A stretch of DNA of 64,000 nucleotides from Heterohyrax brucei (lineage: Eukaryota > Chordata > Mammalia > Hyracoidea > Procaviidae). Each line of letters opens with the position of its first letter. Positions within the stretch are counted from its first letter, which is position 1. The translations under genes were made by a program, and so were the position numbers. Of this stretch, positions 11,116 to 20,985 are shown piece after piece. Where the stretch lies: positions 56,976,333-57,040,332 of the forward strand of contig CM053141.1 in the NCBI GenBank assembly GCA_028571685.1. The letters run 5' to 3'. The notes under the pieces were generated by a model. The model did not search any database, had not been told where the DNA came from, and saw nothing but the letters and a program-made list of their open reading frames with translations.

Positions 11116-11640
11116 GTCTCACTCATCTAGTGCTGCTGTAACAGGAATACCGTAAGCAGATGGCTTTAACAGAGAGAAATTTGTTCTCTCACAGTCTGCT
11201 AGGCTACAAGTCCAAATTTATGGCCTTGGGTTCAGAGGAAGGCTTTCTTTGTCGATTCTAGAGGAAGGTCCATTAGTCTTCCTTTGGTCTGGGAGCATCT
11301 CAGCACAGAAACCTCAGGGTGAAGGGGTGCACCCTGCTGCTGGCATTGTTTTCTTGGTGGCATGAGGTCCCTAACTCTCTGCTCATTTCCCTTTCCTTTT
11401 ATCTCTCAAGAGATACTTCTTGATATCTCTTGAGAGATAAAAGGTGAAGCAGGCCACACCCCAAGGAAATTCCCTTTAGTTGAATCAGGGAAGTAACCTG
11501 GCTGAGAGTGTTACAGTCCCACCCTAATCCTCTTTAACACAAAATACAATCACAAAATAGAGGACAACCACGTAATAGTGGGAATCAAGGTTTAGCCAGA
11601 TCAATACAAACATGGGGGAGAGGATAATTCAATCTAGACA
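11116..11640 (-). mobile_element. Solo LTR, ERVL-MaLR type
   Basis: Reverse-strand TG...CA element of about 525 bp, collinear with the LTR at 8771-9297. It carries a perfect inverted repeat (arms 11395-11415 and 11424-11444) not seen in the sister copies. No internal region. Target duplication unclear. Confidence 0.85.
11395..11444. repeat. Perfect 21-bp hairpin, 8-bp loop
   Basis: Bases 11395-11415 are the exact reverse complement of 11424-11444, around the loop cttcttga. It lies at the pyrimidine stretch of the LTR. Sister LTRs at 8771, 38270 and 53890 have only a loosely similar sequence there. Confidence 0.95.
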
Positions 11641-12447
11641 CCGCTACTTTTATAGTTTCATGGTCATATCAACTCCATTCTTTTTGGTCATTGCTCGTTT
11701 GACTGCCTGTTCTGGCACCACATTCTGATTGTTCTTTCTGTCTTAATTCTCTTCTTACTGATACCGCCATTTAGACAAACCTACCTGAAGGCAGAGAGCA
11801 AGGGCATTTGTTTGACACAGTCTGTTAGGACACAGAGCAAAAGAAGGGTGGACAATGGATCCTGGATGTGTGGGGAGATGAAGGGTGGGAGTTGGGGGGT
11901 AGGTGCAAATGAAGAATAATCAGGGCAGGTATGTTGGATCCAAGGGCGAGACTGTAATCCAATCCTTGTGAGCAGAGGGCTGGAGTTCAATGATCAACTT
12001 GCCTAAATTTATGGATCACAGGCCAGGGAGAAAGAGTTTGTTTTCAAAGGCAAGAAATTGGGAATCCTACTGGTCCTGAGAAACCTACCACAATCAGGTC
12101 TGATGATGCAGTGGCTGAAACTATAGAGGCACTTACCCTAAAAGAGGATAATTACTGAGGAGAGAAGAGAGCCAAGGATGGGCCTAACTAACTAAAGTAC
12201 TGACATCTGACAAAGACCACTGAAGAGGAGGTGCCCACAAGAGAGGCTGAAAACAGGTGTAGGAAGAAAATGAGTATACTCCAGAGTACCAAGGGAAAAC
12301 CAAGAAGAGGTGATATATTTAAAACTGAGGGAGTGAAGAGTCACAAGGAGAGAATGATCAACAGTGTAAAATGCCAAATATACAAAACAAATGGAAGAGT
12401 ATGGGGCAGGGGAGGAGGGAAGGAAAGGTAAGAAAGATAAGACAGGG
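11641..12447. other. Unassigned sequence with possible old repeat
   Basis: No exon seen. Around 12340-12375 the text gagaatgatcaacagtgtaa resembles a dispersed ancient repeat block. The 133-codon reverse frame (12192-12593) overlaps an LTR and shows no domain. Confidence 0.3.
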
Positions 12448-13086
12448 TGATCGAACTCACCGAAGGGGCTGACCAAAAGGAAGGAAAGATCCACTGCCAA
12501 AACTGAAGCCAAATTCATCCCCCCGTCACTGCAGTTGGAAAATTCAGAAACAGTGTGGGGTTCAGTGAATAATTTATTGGCATTGGTTTGCATTTCTAGT
12601 GGTTTTTATAGCCAGAATTCAAGTGGGAGGGGGTTTGTCACAAAACAATAGTCAGGAGTTACAAGATTTCGTTACATCATAAGTTTTCATTACATCTAAC
12701 AAGCAGTGTGAATTGTCCAAAAGTTTGTCAAGGATAATTAAACAGAGTAAACCCAAAAGTTTGTCACAGGCTAATCCAAACAGTGTGAATTACTCAAAAG
12801 TTTGTCACAGGATAATCTAGCAGAGTGAACTATCCAAAACTTTTTACATGTCTCTGAGGTCTTCATCAACTTCATATTCCCAGAGATAGAGAGAAGACAA
12901 GATAGGGAGAAGAATGCAGACCTGTTCATCCAGTTATTAAGACTGAAAATAGAAGGTAGCTTAATCACTTCAATGACCTTTGTTAGGCCTTGACATTTAC
13001 CATGAGACTGACAGCACAGAGATGAAATGCCAATAAAACTGACCACCAAGAAGGAATAAAAGAGAGAGACCCAGTCCATTCAACCA
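12448..13086 (-). mobile_element. Solo ERV LTR with U3 tandem repeats
   Basis: On the reverse strand the order is a U3 with four ~39-bp tandem units, a TATA box (ggctataaaaacc, near 12605), a polyadenylation signal (caataaattattc, near 12568) and then a U5-like part. Proposed ends are tgatcgaact at 12448 and ...caacca at 13086. No viral genes flank it. Class is uncertain, ERV1-like by layout. It is a fossil solo LTR. Confidence 0.65.
12704..12850. repeat. Four tandem units of about 39 bp
   Basis: Units start at 12704 (39 bp), 12743 (38 bp), 12781 (40 bp) and 12821 (partial). Each has cagwgtgaa-type starts followed by ccaaaagtttgtcacaggat. They lie upstream of the LTR TATA box on the reverse strand, where retroviral enhancers often repeat. 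Confidence 0.88.
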
Positions 13087-13565
13087 TCACGCAGATTTGA
13101 GGGAAATATAACCTGGATTATGACAGAAAATTATAGTCATTTTTATACAGAAATATGTTCTTCTATTCTCATCCACTTATATTTGTAAGGAGATTCCATG
13201 CCATTCTGGAGCCTCTGCTTTACTTTCTCCATTCTCAAATTATAGCCCATCAAACTGTCTTTCTAGGAGAAAAACCAGGTGAATATAAAGTCATTTTGCA
13301 CTTGCTCAGCAGAAGAAGACATGAAAGATTAGGCAAGGACAGACAGCCACAGCTCAGGAGACAGAAGTCTCCAACTCTAGTGCTAGTTCTGCTATAAATT
13401 TGTTTCTAAAAACTGGAAAGTCACTCAGTTTTTATAGGCCTCACTTGGGGGATGAACTAGGCTTCCTTGGTGCTCCTTTAGGCTTTGACTCTGCAGATGT
13501 GATCCTTGGAGGAAGGGAAGATACCCCGTAAGAATTCTATGAAAGTATCATCCCTTTATCCTCCA
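13087..13565. other. Unassigned sequence
   Basis: No repeat or exon recognised. The 80-codon frame at 13155-13397 has no domain. Confidence 0.3.
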
Positions 13566-13732
13566 TGGCAAATGTTGCTGTCAAGTCAGCTCCAACTCAT
13601 GGCGACACCATATGAAAGAAAGCAAAACGTTGCCCAGTCCTGTGCCGTCTCTACAGTTGTTGGTGTGCTCATGTCCATTGTGGAGCCCACTGCATTTTGA
13701 GTGCCTTCCAACCTGGGCATTTTCCAGCACCG
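13566..13732 (-). mobile_element. Internally deleted RTE: 3' tail joined to 5' region
   Basis: The left part is the reverse RTE 3' end (gttgctgtcaagtcagctcc, cgttgcccagtcctgtgccg). From about 13689 it switches to text (tttgagtgccttccaacctg) whose reverse complement is the RTE 5' region found at 62125-62145. So a 5' piece and a 3' piece are joined without the coding middle. Confidence 0.65.
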
Positions 13733-13930
13733 TCAAACCAGTTGCCGTAGAACCAATTCCCACTCATGGCAACCTCACATGTTATGAAGCTGAACCTAGC
13801 TCCATAGGTTTTGGAAGGCTGTGATTTATCATCATAAGCAGATCACCAAGCCTTTCTTCTGAGGTACTTCTGGGTGGCTTTGAACTGCCAATCTTTCAGT
13901 ATAGTCAAGTCCAAACTGTCTGTGCACCTA
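13733..13930 (-). mobile_element. AfroSINE
   Basis: Reverse copy of the longer type: tail (gttgccgtagaaccaattcc), middle (gaggtacttctgggtggctt) and the head around ctagcactcc. It abuts the deleted RTE on its left. Confidence 0.8.
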
Positions 13931-14844
13931 GCACTCCTTTCTGGCAATGTGTGGGTCAACAGTTCTGTCCACGCAGATAGGATTAAGCAAAGGCCTCCAA
14001 GGTATCTTAGTCCCTGCTCATAGATGTACTCCCCACTGGGGGCTCAAGGAAGTACTTGCCCCAGCGCACATTCAGAGCCCTGCAGCTTGCACCTCACTCT
14101 ACAGCTCGACCTGGGGTAAAGTTGGCAGCTATGTTGGGCAGGCAAGAAGCTGGCACAGTGCTTAGAGCATGAGCTCAGACATCAGGAAGGGCCTGGGCCC
14201 TGCAGTGGGTGGAAAGTCTGAAGCTGGGTGACTCTGCTGTGCTGGGAGCCAGAGCATTTGGGAAGGAGCTGCCAAAATCCCTCAGACAAGCACTTGGGGG
14301 AATTTCACTTGTCCCCAAAGTACCTTTTAATTTGAAAACAATCAGGAGGCAGATCAGAGGGTTTTTCATCATTTGGCAGTAAGTGGCTGTGCTGTGGTCT
14401 CAAGAGTCTGGGCTGTGTTGCTCCAGGCTCCAATTAGGTGTGAGAAGTGGCTACTGGTGCCAGCCAGCTGGGGAGAAGCCAACCCACTCATCATTCCTTG
14501 TCTAATAAACACGGGGTGCTCCAGCACTGGGCACAGGAAGACCCACAGCACCATTCATCACACACAGCTTGCAAAACACTGGAGGAAGCTCCTAGGTTCT
14601 GAAGCAAATCTATGCACCTGAGGACCTGAGATGACACATTCAAAGATTCCTGAAAGCAGGAATGCTGGTGAGAGAAGGAACATAAGTGGGAGGGCATCCC
14701 CAAGCAACTTTTGTTACTTGCTCCTGGCAGAAGGGGCACCAGGTCTGTGCCAAGAGAAGTAGGCAAGAGGGGTTTGGAGTGAAGAGAGCTTTAGAGAAAA
14801 ATTTGAGCTAGAACCCTGGGGACAATTTCCAGAACTGTCTCTAA
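13931..14844. other. Unique-looking, moderately GC-rich stretch
   Basis: No repeat that I recognise. Overlapping short frames on both strands (13947-14165, 14373-14621, 14491-14766) have no domain and are likely chance. Confidence 0.3.
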
Positions 14845-15020
14845 GGACTGGGCTCTGAGTCAGGATATCTTGGCTCCTAGCTGGGAGGCAACTGCTTAAC
14901 CTCTCAAGTCTCAGTGTTGTTGATTGTAAAACAGGCTGCATGATGCAGAGTTCATATGATGGTGATGAAAATAAATGAGACAATCAACAGGAGCATGTGG
15001 CACAATGCAAAAAAAGGTAC
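14845..15020 (+). mobile_element. MIR
   Basis: Follows the MIR core: ggcaactgcttaacctctca, agtctcagtgttgttgattg, taaaacaggctgcatgatgc, then aaataaatgagacaatcaac. Confidence 0.65.
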
Positions 15021-15114
15021 AAAGAATTCATGTTAGAGAATATGTAAGAAACAGGCTGAGAAATGACTCTTGGAAGGCTCTCAGGTACTCCTTTTAAAAG
15101 ACAGCCAATTGCAC

Positions 15115-15290
15115 AGCACTTTGGGTTGAGCCCAATGTCTGATGTTGTCAGTAGCCCAGGTTACAGGTGAAGAAATTGAGTCTTCTCAATGTGACAGCTT
15201 GTATGAGTTCAAGCACTTGGGCTGTGAAAAAGTTAAGATTCAAAGCAAGGACTTCTGACTCTAAAGCTGTCTTTTCATCATACCATACAA
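15115..15290 (-). mobile_element. MIR
   Basis: Reverse MIR order: ttacaggtgaagaaattgag, then gtgacagcttgtatgagttc and gattcaaagcaaggacttct. Diverged. Confidence 0.6.
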
Positions 15291-15487
15291 CAAGCTGTCT
15301 AAACAATGTATGTCAAATGTCTCTTAAAGCAAAATTAGTCAAGGAATAGCAAGTAGGTATTAGAAGAGCAGAAAGAGAAAAATTAAAACTGAATGTTTAT
15401 GTTCCTAGTCCCTAACTCAGAATTTCCCTTAACAGTGAGTCAGATGCAGGTCCCCTCAGCGCAACCTGGGCTGCACCGTTTTGTCAT

Positions 15488-15830
15488 TGTTTGCTGCTGT
15501 CTCACTGGCCCCTGGCTCATGATGATCCCATGCACAACAGAAAAAAATACTGTCCCCATCCAACACCATCTCCATGATCAATTATGGGTGGATTGTTGTG
15601 ATCCATAGCGTTTTCACTGGCTGATGTTTTGGAAATGAGTCATCAGGCCTTTTTTCCTAGTCAATCTTTGTCTGGAAACTTCGCTGAAACCTGTCCAGCG
15701 TCACAGCAACACACAAGCCTCTGCTGACAGATGGCTGGTGGCCGTTCATGAAGTGCTTTGGCTAGGAGGGAAACTGGGTCTCTTGTCTGGAAGCTGAGAT
15801 TTCTGCCAGTGAACCAGTACTGCCCCTGTG
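15488..15830 (-). mobile_element. tRNA-Gly-headed SINE with RTE-derived body
   Basis: In reverse, the head at about 15755-15826 follows tRNA-Gly(GCC): actggttcactggcagaaat, then gagacccagtttccctccta. The body at 15605-15740 matches the RTE 5' region at 61506-61670. The tail near 15490-15545 resembles the RTE 3' end. It has no coding capacity. Confidence 0.78.
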
Positions 15831-15877
15831 AGCTGAACTGTGAACACTCCTAAAAATTAAAAAACAACAACAACAAA

Positions 15878-16050
15878 ACAATCCCGAACTCATTGCTGTC
15901 TAGTTGATTCTGACTCATAGTGGCCCTATAGGGCAGAGTAGCAGTGCCTCACAGTTTCCAAGTTTCCAAGGAGCACCTGGTGGATTCAAACTGCCAACCT
16001 TTTGGTTAGTGGACATAGGTCTTAACCACTGGGCCTCCAGGGCTTCCTGT
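15878..16050 (-). mobile_element. AfroSINE
   Basis: Reverse copy: tail with (aac)n, gttgattctgactcatagtg, body (gggcagagtagcagtgcctc) and head (cactgggcctccagggcttcc). Immediately after it, 16050-16090 looks like a short forward SINE-head fragment. Confidence 0.88.
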
Positions 16051-16097
16051 TTAAGTGCTATGAGCACTAACCAAAAGGCTGGCTTTGAGCAAAATGA

Positions 16098-16345
16098 TGA
16101 AAGACTGAATAAGGTCACTGACCAGAGAAATGGTGGCAAACATCGTTTAGGAGAATGATTTGGGCTGCATTTCCACATGAAGCTGCCATGTCTTTTTGTC
16201 ATACTACAGCTTTCCCCTGAAACTGATGCTGCCACAAATTTGGACTTCTAGCCTCCTAGACTGTGAAAGAATAAATTTCTGCTTGCTAAAGCTATCTACT
16301 TGTGTTATTTCTCTTATAGCAGCACTAGATAACTTAGACATGTGC
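16098..16345 (+). mobile_element. LTR-like element, 3' part (MaLR-type end)
   Basis: Starts with ggtcactgaccagagaaatg and ends with the family-typical ggacttctagcctcctagac, aataaatttctgct and agcactagataacttagaca. An inverted, partial relative lies at 16860-16981. It is a fossil fragment without viral genes. Confidence 0.6.
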
Positions 16346-16859
16346 TTTCATGTATTTGCATCCCCTATTCTCCACCCACATGCCCGCCCCCACATACACC
16401 CACTTGAGAGCAGGGTTAATAACTTTGCACCTTTGTGCCTGAAGAGCCCAGCATTGATGGTACTGCCAAACTACATGTAATAAAATAGTCCCTGGTATTC
16501 TGAATCTTACTGCTGGACAGGACCACTTTGATATTAACAAATAGTATTTATTTTCTTGCATCTAAGTATTACCCAGATGTTATCTAGTAACTCCCTGGCC
16601 CTTGTATGTCTAGCTCAGATTAATTTACCCCAGTCTCCCAAGGTCACACTTGCAAATGCCTAAAGTCCTCCTAGGAATCGCATCCATTGTGGGAGCTCAG
16701 TTTCTCATGAAGCCCTCCTCTGCTTGTTATCTTTGTGCTGTACAGAATTATGAAACTATAAAAAGAAAAAAGCAATTCATTGCCATAGCATCGATGCCAA
16801 CCCACAACAGTGGCCTGTTTTTGAGTTTCACCAAAAAGAAAATTTCAGTAGAGATGTCA
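16346..16859. other. Unassigned sequence
   Basis: No exon seen. Text near 16410-16500 is unremarkable. The 94- and 75-codon frames overlapping here lie on opposite strands and lack domains. Confidence 0.3.
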
Positions 16860-16981
16860 TTTTTGAGGAGATTGGTGTAGAACTGCGGGACAGTCTGATG
16901 ACATAGCAACTTCAGATGGAACAGCAGCCTGTATGATTCTTCTTAAATGACCTTTGCCCCCATTTCTCTGGTCAGTGACCT
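16860..16981 (-). mobile_element. Partial inverted relative of the 16098 element
   Basis: The reverse complement begins with the same ggtcactgaccagagaaatg and continues with blocks parallel to 16130-16215 (ggctgctgttccatctgaag against ggctgcatttccacatgaag). The two copies form a diverged inverted pair about 0.75 kb apart. Confidence 0.65.
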
Positions 16982-17009
16982 CAGCTGGACCTTCTTCAAA
17001 GATCTCTCT

Positions 17010-18149
17010 TGCTGGGAGCCAGTCCCAACACTTTTCAAGGTCCTGCGTGGAGGGAGGGAGAGGCGCGGTGGGAAATGAACAAAGGAGACAGGAAAGACTT
17101 TTCTGGTTTAACGCAGCCCGACCCAGTGAGCCAGAGAGAGCGTCTTAGTTTACTGTTATCTTTTTATAGTTAGTAAGGCAGTAGTACTCTCACCATGTCA
17201 GTGATTGGCTAGGCAAGAAGCGTACCTTGTGGTCTCTTCATGTCAATCACTAGAGTTTTCTAAATAATGGCCCTAGACTAGTGTCTCTTTTCATGTTAGT
17301 TATTAAGATCTTCTAAACAATGGTTAGAGACAGTGGTTTTCTTCTCTTGTTGACTATTAGGGTCTTCTCTGTTAGTAAAGAGCAAACACTTTGTCATTCC
17401 TTTTCATGTTAACCATTAGGACCCTCTAAAGAATGGTCTGAGACAGGTATATTTGTGATTTATGATTAACAGCTGGAGCAAAACTAATCTTAGACTTCTA
17501 TTAACTTTACCTAAGCAGGAAGAGAAGACAAACCCATCTCAAAGGTTATACAGTCTCTATGTTTTCTTTCTCTGCTCTTCCTTATCTCTTCCTGTAAGGA
17601 CAATGGGTGTCCACCGTCCCTTATTCTAAGTTTCTCTTAAACTAATCTAAGAAAGGCATTTCTTTAGTATTTGTCTGTTTGCCGATACCAAATGTAATAA
17701 ACTTGGGAATCTAGTTATTTTCCTGAAGTAAGATGTTTGCTATCTAAGAGCTGAGAAAGAGAGGGAGGGGAGCTGTCTCTGGAAAGCCCTTCAGGGCCTT
17801 CTTGCAAGCTTGCTTATCTCATGTGAAGGGAGGGGTGAGCAGCTGGGAGAAGTCAGCAGGGGTTGGGCTGGCCTCGCTGCTCTCAAGCTGGCTGTGTTAC
17901 AAATCATTCCTCTGAGCTCTTTTCCCCAGAAATTCCTGCACAGGTTTTCCCAATGTTATTTCATAAACCAAGGGGGTAGTAAAGGGCCCCTCTCAGAAGG
18001 CATCTCCCCTGATCCTTGTGCCAGGAGAGGAGGGGGTATCTTTTTGAAGAAAATTTAATTAGGAAGCCAAGTAATATCAAAGGCAGTAGGCTAGAAAACA
18101 TGTCGCAGGTGAGATGCCTCAGCCTGTCATTTACAGGGGTTCGTGACAT
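17010..18149 (-). mobile_element. Long solo LTR, ERV2-like
   Basis: The reverse strand starts tgtcacgaacccc at 18149 and ends ...ggctcccagca near 17010, about 1.1 kb. A TATA-like actataaaaagataac box lies near 17165, followed by R/U5-like sequence. Length and layout fit a betaretrovirus-like (ERV2) LTR. Degenerate ~55-bp tandem units occupy 17236-17450. I see no primer site or polypurine tract beside it, so it appears solo. The left end is approximate. Confidence 0.6.
17236..17450. repeat. Four degenerate ~55-bp units in the LTR
   Basis: Each unit has tcttttcatgtta-like text, then ctattagggtcttct-like text, then aatggttagagacag-like text (starts near 17236, 17289, 17343, 17401). They lie upstream of the TATA-like box on the reverse strand. 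Confidence 0.65.
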
Positions 18150-18239
18150 TGTCTACAAGGCTGATGGCGGACATCCGCACTCTCTCATTCCTCCTTGCAT
18201 TTCTTCCTTTGCCCCTTTAAGCCCTCCTCTTTCATCTTC

Positions 18240-18430
18240 AAAGTGAAACATGAATTTCTTTTCTTGTCCAGTGCAGGCTAGTTCCACTTAATTACTTAAA
18301 GCTTCCCCACCAGGGATTACCCAAGCCCTCAACCTCCCAAGAATATTTCCAAACAAAAGACTGTGATCTGGGCACTGACTCAAGTCAAACAGTCACTATG
18401 CAAAGATATGCTGTGTGGTCCTTTGCCATC
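18240..18430. other. Unassigned short stretch
   Basis: No repeat or gene recognised. Confidence 0.3.
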
Positions 18431-18525
18431 CTCATGATAGGTTACAGATCAGACTGTCGTGGTCCAAAGGATTTTCACTGGCTGATGTTCAGAAGCTCGT
18501 GAACAGGCCTTCATTGTTAAACCCC
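18430..18525 (-). mobile_element. Partial tRNA-Gly-type SINE body
   Basis: The text ttttcactggctgatgttc followed by gtgaacaggccttcattgtt parallels 15610-15665 and 44172-44215 in the two fuller copies. Head and tail are missing. Confidence 0.5.
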
Positions 18526-18574
18526 TCTTTCCACTGACATCCGAATCAGAATGTGCCCTCATGCCCATGCTTTC

Positions 18575-18626
18575 AGGGCTAGATTTGTCCCTTTAATCAG
18601 CTCATCTCTCATTTCCTCCCTTGTCA
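18575..18626 (+). repeat. 52-bp segment exactly duplicated at 20103-20154
   Basis: Starts agggctagatttgtcccttt. The identical 52 bases recur about 1.5 kb downstream in the same orientation, while the sequences on both sides of the two copies differ. Confidence 0.95.
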
Positions 18627-20102
18627 TAAAAGAGAAACACAGCCAGCAGATGAAACAAGTAGCAAAGTGGGGTGTCTCTCAACCTCTGTTGTCCCTCCCT
18701 CCCAAATCATTCTCCTTTTCCTGCCCCACAGGCAGAGACAGGGAAATGTCCATCTGAGCAGAGGACAACACGAAAGAGCACCACTGTCAGCTTTATGCTG
18801 GCAGAAAGCACCCTGTGATCGGGTCTGGGCAGGGAATACCCCAGGAAGGGGGAAGGACCCCCAGGCTGCGGGAGCCCCTGGTAACTGCGCCACCAGCAGC
18901 CTTGGTGACCTGAATTGGAGGGACAGTCTGTCAAGAGAACGTATTAAGCACTTTGATCGTTTAAAATACTAATTGATTCTTTTTTCCTCATATTAATTGC
19001 AGGAAAGTGAATTGTATTCCTGAGGTTATTCCTCTTTGATTGGCAGCCTGGGGGCAAGTCTCTGTCTTCAGGGCTCTGGGTTCCAAATAACCAATTTGCT
19101 GAGGAACTTTCAGAATCCTATTTGATCTTAATGTGGGGACTGAGTTTCACTGTTTGGTTGGTTTCACCAAAAACCTTAAATTCCCTGGTCTGTCTTCCCT
19201 GTTTAGTCCCATCCCTTCCCAAACCAGCAAAAACATTTAAAGGTAAACAAATCCATCAAGGTAGCTCATAACCTAGGTTTTACTGAGACTAGTAAATGGG
19301 CCATAATTGCTTACAGTTCCCAAATACTTGTCTATATCTACCCATCCCTGAACAGAAAAATAACCCATCTCTGGTTTTCAGTGTCTGTTTTTCATGTTAA
19401 AAATAGATGTCCCTGGATCTAGTATGTGTTACAAAAATAAAACTTATTTGCAAAATGGACAAAGAACCTAATGCCAAGAAATTGCATTTAGATTGATCTG
19501 GAGCGGACAAATGCAGATGGCTAAGTATTAAAATAGTTGTCGCAGCTGAGGTTTCTACTTAATTATATTAACCTCAGCATGATTTAGATATGTCCTCAAA
19601 TACAGAATAATTTAATCAGACTACCTTTCAATGGTTTGAGGCATGAGGTAGGATACAGCTAAGGAATGAAATTTTGTCTTTACCAAGCCCCATACCAAGA
19701 CTGTTAGTGATTTTAATTAAAGCAACTTGATGATACAGTGGTCTTACCAGGGGTCACCAGAGCTAAAACTCCACAAAATAACTGACAGATTATCTCCGAG
19801 CTCCCTATTTCAGAGCCACTGGCATTAAACAGTCCACTGTCATTAAGGAAAATAACCTAGATCCTTAAGAAAACTAAAAACGCAAATACTTTGAATCAAT
19901 TGAGTGCTTTTAGTGGCTACGTGGAATGGTCTGTCATTTCCCTCTTCTAAGAATCCAAATTTTACTGTTTCTCTGAAGTCATTGTCGAATATGAGAAAAA
20001 TGGAGAGAGAACTTGGATAAATAGATACTGAGTCTTAATGCTCATTACAGAGTAAATTCCAAGAAATTTCCTGGAAGGGTGTCCAGACTATCAGACAGAA
20101 CA
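18627..20102. other. Long unique-looking stretch
   Basis: No SINE, LINE or LTR recognised. Frames at 18624-18972 on both strands lack domains. AT-rich and without splice-bounded coding frames that I can support. Confidence 0.35.
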
Positions 20103-20154
20103 AGGGCTAGATTTGTCCCTTTAATCAGCTCATCTCTCATTTCCTCCCTTGTCA
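20103..20154 (+). repeat. 52-bp segment, second exact copy
   Basis: Identical to 18575-18626. It interrupts otherwise different sequence (before: cagacagaaca; after: gagcacctctaaag). Confidence 0.95.
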
Positions 20155-20277
20155 GAGCACCTCTAAAGAGTAAATAACTAAATCCACAGGGTACAAGGCT
20201 AAAATTAATGAAGAATTGTCACAGGCTGTGTACTCCCTAGGAAGCAGACTTGAACACAGACTTGTATGCAGGAGGCT

Positions 20278-20985
20278 TGTTAAGTGTTAAGAGCTTGGCT
20301 GCAGACTTAAAGGTTGGAGTTCGAACCCACTACCTACTCCTTGGAAACCCTGCAGGGTAGTTCTGCTTTGTCTGGTCGGGCTGCTTTATGAGGGCCTGAC
20401 AATTAAGTTTGTGAACTAATCCTATAGAAAGTGTTACATACCTCATTGCTGAATGTCATTACAGTCTGCTTTGAAGTACTCCCCTTGGGAAGCTATGTAC
20501 TGATGCCAGCACCTAGTTCACCCTTAGAAGCAATTTTGGAACTCTTTTTCTGGAATGGCCTTCACAGCTGTCTCTGTATGAGCCTTGAAGTCGTGAATGT
20601 CATCAACATGTCATCCTTTTGATATATCCTTTATCTTCTCATAAAAAAAGTCACTGAGGGCCAGATCAGATAAGTAGGTAGGATGTTCCAACATAGTTGT
20701 TTGTTTACTGGCTAAAAACTTCCTCATAGACAGCTATAACAATTTTGTGAACTTGCCACCATGCCACTGTTACCAATGGCCATTCCAGAAAGAGTTCCAA
20801 AATTGCTTTAAAGCGTGGACTAGGTGCTGGCATCCATGCACAGCTTCCCAAGGGAAGTACTTTGACTGTGACTATAGTGATATCTAGCAATGAGGTATAT
20901 AGCATTTAGAATAATTAGACTTGTTGAATCTTATAAGTCAGAACCAACTCAACAGCAATGGTTTTGGTTTTGGTTTTCTTGCAAT
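20278..20985 (+). mobile_element. AfroSINE split by a mariner
   Basis: The head and body lie at 20278-20388 (gagttcgaacccac box B-like; ccctgcagggtagttctgct). The tail resumes at 20934-20985 (taagtcagaaccaactcaac, then gttttggttttgg). The mariner occupies 20389-20931 at a TA target. Confidence 0.85.
20389..20931. mobile_element. Rearranged mariner with two transposase 3' ends in inverted order
   Basis: Plain Tc1/mariner DNA transposon. The left end has the terminal repeat gagggcctgacaattaagtt. The reverse strand (about 20540-20720) reads LASKQTTMLEHPTYLSDLAL, then SDFFYEK, the block holding the third catalytic Asp, then IPEKEFQNCF. The right arm (20766-20931) reads the same C-terminus on the forward strand (QKEFQNCFKAWTRCW). 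Arms 20412-20570 and 20766-20920 are inverted copies. The right terminal repeat is eroded. TA flanks it at 20387-20388 and 20932-20933. There is no intact frame, and the N-terminal DNA-binding part and first two catalytic Asp are absent. Confidence 0.85.

Noticed and set aside
12192-12593. 133-codon reverse frame as a membrane protein
   Set aside because: Its start overlaps the U5 of a fossil LTR and the hydrophobic look reflects T-rich sequence.
12704-12850. CRISPR-like array
   Set aside because: The units are directly adjacent without unique spacers, in a mammalian LTR.
13566-13732. An AfroSINE tail
   Set aside because: The right half matches the RTE 5' region rather than any AfroSINE part.
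17010-18149. A provirus with internal genes on either side of the long LTR
   Set aside because: Neither flank shows a primer site, polypurine tract or viral coding similarity, so I treat it as a solo LTR.
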